Source of the DNA: an uncultured Clostridium sp.
Lineage (GTDB): Bacteria > Bacillota > Clostridia > UBA1212 > UBA1255
NCBI GenBank assembly: GCA_900555605.1
Contig: USLW01000129.1
Coordinates: forward strand, 1 to 6,189
Direction: 5' to 3'
Length of the DNA: 6,189 nucleotides
Part shown: positions 4,881-6,189 of the stretch, in pieces
Position numbering within the stretch: the stretch's first letter is position 1
How the letters are laid out: every line of letters starts with the position of its first letter
Program-made: the position numbers and the translations under genes
Notes under the pieces: model-generated
Database searches by the model: none
The model's input: the letters and a program-made list of their open reading frames with translations, nothing else
What the model was told of the DNA's origin: nothing

Positions 4881-6189
4881 ATGGCAGAGAATCAGGGCAC
4901 AAAAAATAAAGGAAAAATGGTGGAAGCAATTACTTCCATGGATGAGGATTTTGCAAAATGGTATACGGACGTGGTGCTGCGTGCCGAACTGATTGATTAT
5001 TCCAGCGTACGCGGATGTATGATCCTCAGGCCTTACGGGTTTGCAATCTGGGAAAATATTCAAAAGCTTCTGGACAGCATGTTCAAGGCCACGGGACATG
5101 AGAATGTGGCAATGCCGATGTTTATTCCGGAGAGCTTGCTGCAGAAAGAAAAGGATCATGTGGAAGGCTTTGCCCCGGAGGTAGCGTGGGTCACACACGG
5201 CGGAACGGAGAAATTGGCCGAACGGTTGTGTGTCAGACCGACTTCGGAGACGCTTTTTTGTGATCATTATGCAAATATCATTCATTCCTACCGCGATCTT
5301 CCGAAGCTTTACAATCAATGGGTCAGCGTTGTGCGATGGGAGAAAACCACGCGGCCGTTCCTGCGTTCTTTGGAGTTTTACTGGCAGGAAGGACATACGG
5401 CACATGCGACGGCCGAGGAGGCGCAGGAAGAAACCTTGCGTATGCTGAATGTTTACGCAGATTTTTATGAAAAATATCTGGCGATTCCTGTTATCAAAGG
5501 CAGAAAAACAGATAAAGAGAAGTTTGCCGGAGCGGAGGCGACATATACCATAGAATCCATGATGCACGACGGCAAGGCACTGCAGTCCGCTACCAGCCAT
5601 AATTTCGGAGATGGCTTTGCGCATGCTTTTGGGATTCAATATACGGATAAAGATAATACGCTGAAATATGTACACCAAACCTCCTGGGGACTCAGCACCC
5701 GGACGATTGGTGCGATCATTATGGTGCACGGTGATGATAACGGTCTGGTACTGCCGCCTGCGGTGGCGCCGGTCCAGATTGTGATCGTGCCGATCGCCAT
5801 GCACAAAGAAGGCGTCCTTGCGGCGGCAAATGCGCTGAAGGATCGGCTTTGCGAAAAATTTCGCGTGAAGCTGGATGATTCGGATAAAATGCCGGGCTGG
5901 AAGTTTGCAGAGCATGAGATGAAGGGCGTGCCTCTGCGTATTGAGATCGGACCGAAAGATATCGAAAACCATCAGTGCGTGGCGGTACGGCGCGACAATG
6001 GTGAAAAAACAGTGGTTCCTTTAGACGGCTTAGAGGCGGCTGCTGAGCTGCTGCTTGCGCAGATTCATGATGGGCTACTGAAAAAAGCAATTGAAAACAG
6101 AGACAGCAGAATCTATTCTGCTGTAAGCTATGATGCATTTGCAGAGCTGATCCGCAATCGGCCGGGATTTGTAAAAGCAATGTGGTGCG
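4881..6189 (+). CDS. proS: Prolyl-tRNA synthetase, eukaryote/archaeal type (3' end cut off by the window)
   Basis: The frame is open from the ATG at 4881 to the window end, about 436 codons visible of the roughly 475-480 expected. The enzyme is a class II aminoacyl-tRNA synthetase that charges tRNA-Pro with proline. Visible marks: [21 protein letters not shown] and [15 protein letters not shown] at the N-terminus; the proline/ATP-site motif VRPTSET (R119, T121, E123); motif 2 [16 protein letters not shown] (R162, E165, E170, H172); and motif 3 around [20 protein letters not shown] (R274), followed by the anticodon-binding domain ([15 protein letters not shown]). Lack of the large editing insertion between motifs 2 and 3, together with the [10 protein letters not shown] form, places it in the eukaryote-like ProS group rather than the Escherichia coli-like group; the former is well known in Clostridia, Bacteroidetes, Mycoplasma and others. 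The small C-terminal zinc-binding-type domain would lie beyond the window. AAAGGA 12 nt upstream is a modest Shine-Dalgarno. It is expressed from its own promoter at 4751-4779. Confidence 0.95.
   Translation, partial: MAENQGTKNKGKMVEAITSMDEDFAKWYTDVVLRAELIDYSSVRGCMILRPYGFAIWENIQKLLDSMFKATGHENVAMPMFIPESLLQKEKDHVEGFAPEVAWVTHGGTEKLAERLCVRPTSETLFCDHYANIIHSYRDLPKLYNQWVSVVRWEKTTRPFLRSLEFYWQEGHTAHATAEEAQEETLRMLNVYADFYEKYLAIPVIKGRKTDKEKFAGAEATYTIESMMHDGKALQSATSHNFGDGFAHAFGIQYTDKDNTLKYVHQTSWGLSTRTIGAIIMVHGDDNGLVLPPAVAPVQIVIVPIAMHKEGVLAAANALKDRLCEKFRVKLDDSDKMPGWKFAEHEMKGVPLRIEIGPKDIENHQCVAVRRDNGEKTVVPLDGLEAAAELLLAQIHDGLLKKAIENRDSRIYSAVSYDAFAELIRNRPGFVKAMWC

Noticed and set aside
4797..5972. A 391-codon open frame on the minus strand opposite proS
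   Set aside because: The plus-strand frame through the same DNA carries all class II prolyl-tRNA synthetase motifs. The minus-strand product is rich in His, Cys, Arg and Phe with no domain pattern, as expected of an antisense shadow.
1..6189. CRISPR arrays, insertion sequences, attachment sites or phage genes
   Set aside because: No regularly spaced repeats, transposase or integrase motifs, or phage structural genes were seen on either strand.

Overview
The window looks like chromosomal DNA of a low-to-moderate GC, endospore-forming Firmicute, probably in the Clostridia. Three things point there: a PdaA-type spore-cortex polysaccharide deacetylase, a eukaryote/archaeal-type prolyl-tRNA synthetase (common in Clostridia), and purine-rich Shine-Dalgarno sites with sigma-A-like promoters. 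This is inference from gene content; no species marker is present.

Layout. Bases 1-440 hold the 3' end of an alpha/beta hydrolase (monoacylglycerol lipase/lysophospholipase type). A promoter and dyad at 442-473 lead into a membrane-anchored PdaA-like deacetylase (507-1553, +). It converges, with a 14-nt gap, on an AraC-family regulator (1568-2410, -). The regulator is divergent from a two-gene operon: a TIM-barrel sugar isomerase/epimerase-like protein (2552-3394, +) and a Gfo/Idh/MocA oxidoreductase (3409-4476, +), 14 nt apart. A 404-nt gap (4477-4880) holds a 29-bp RNA hairpin, two smaller hairpins and a near-consensus promoter for proS (4881 to the window end, +, cut off at its 3' end).

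How the genes work together. The araC / isomerase / oxidoreductase block reads as a small regulated sugar- or polyol-processing module: a cupin-AraC sensor beside two enzymes whose families often act in sequence on sugars or inositol-like compounds. The 141-nt divergent region contains two oppositely oriented promoters whose -10 boxes overlap, plus a 21-bp-spaced short direct repeat placed where an AraC activator would sit. The hydrolase, pdaA and proS appear to be independent housekeeping or sporulation genes.

The least explained part is 4477-4750. It has no convincing gene and several hairpins. In the two hairpins with imperfect stems, every non-Watson-Crick pair is a G-U in the plus-strand sense, which suggests selection on an RNA transcribed rightward.
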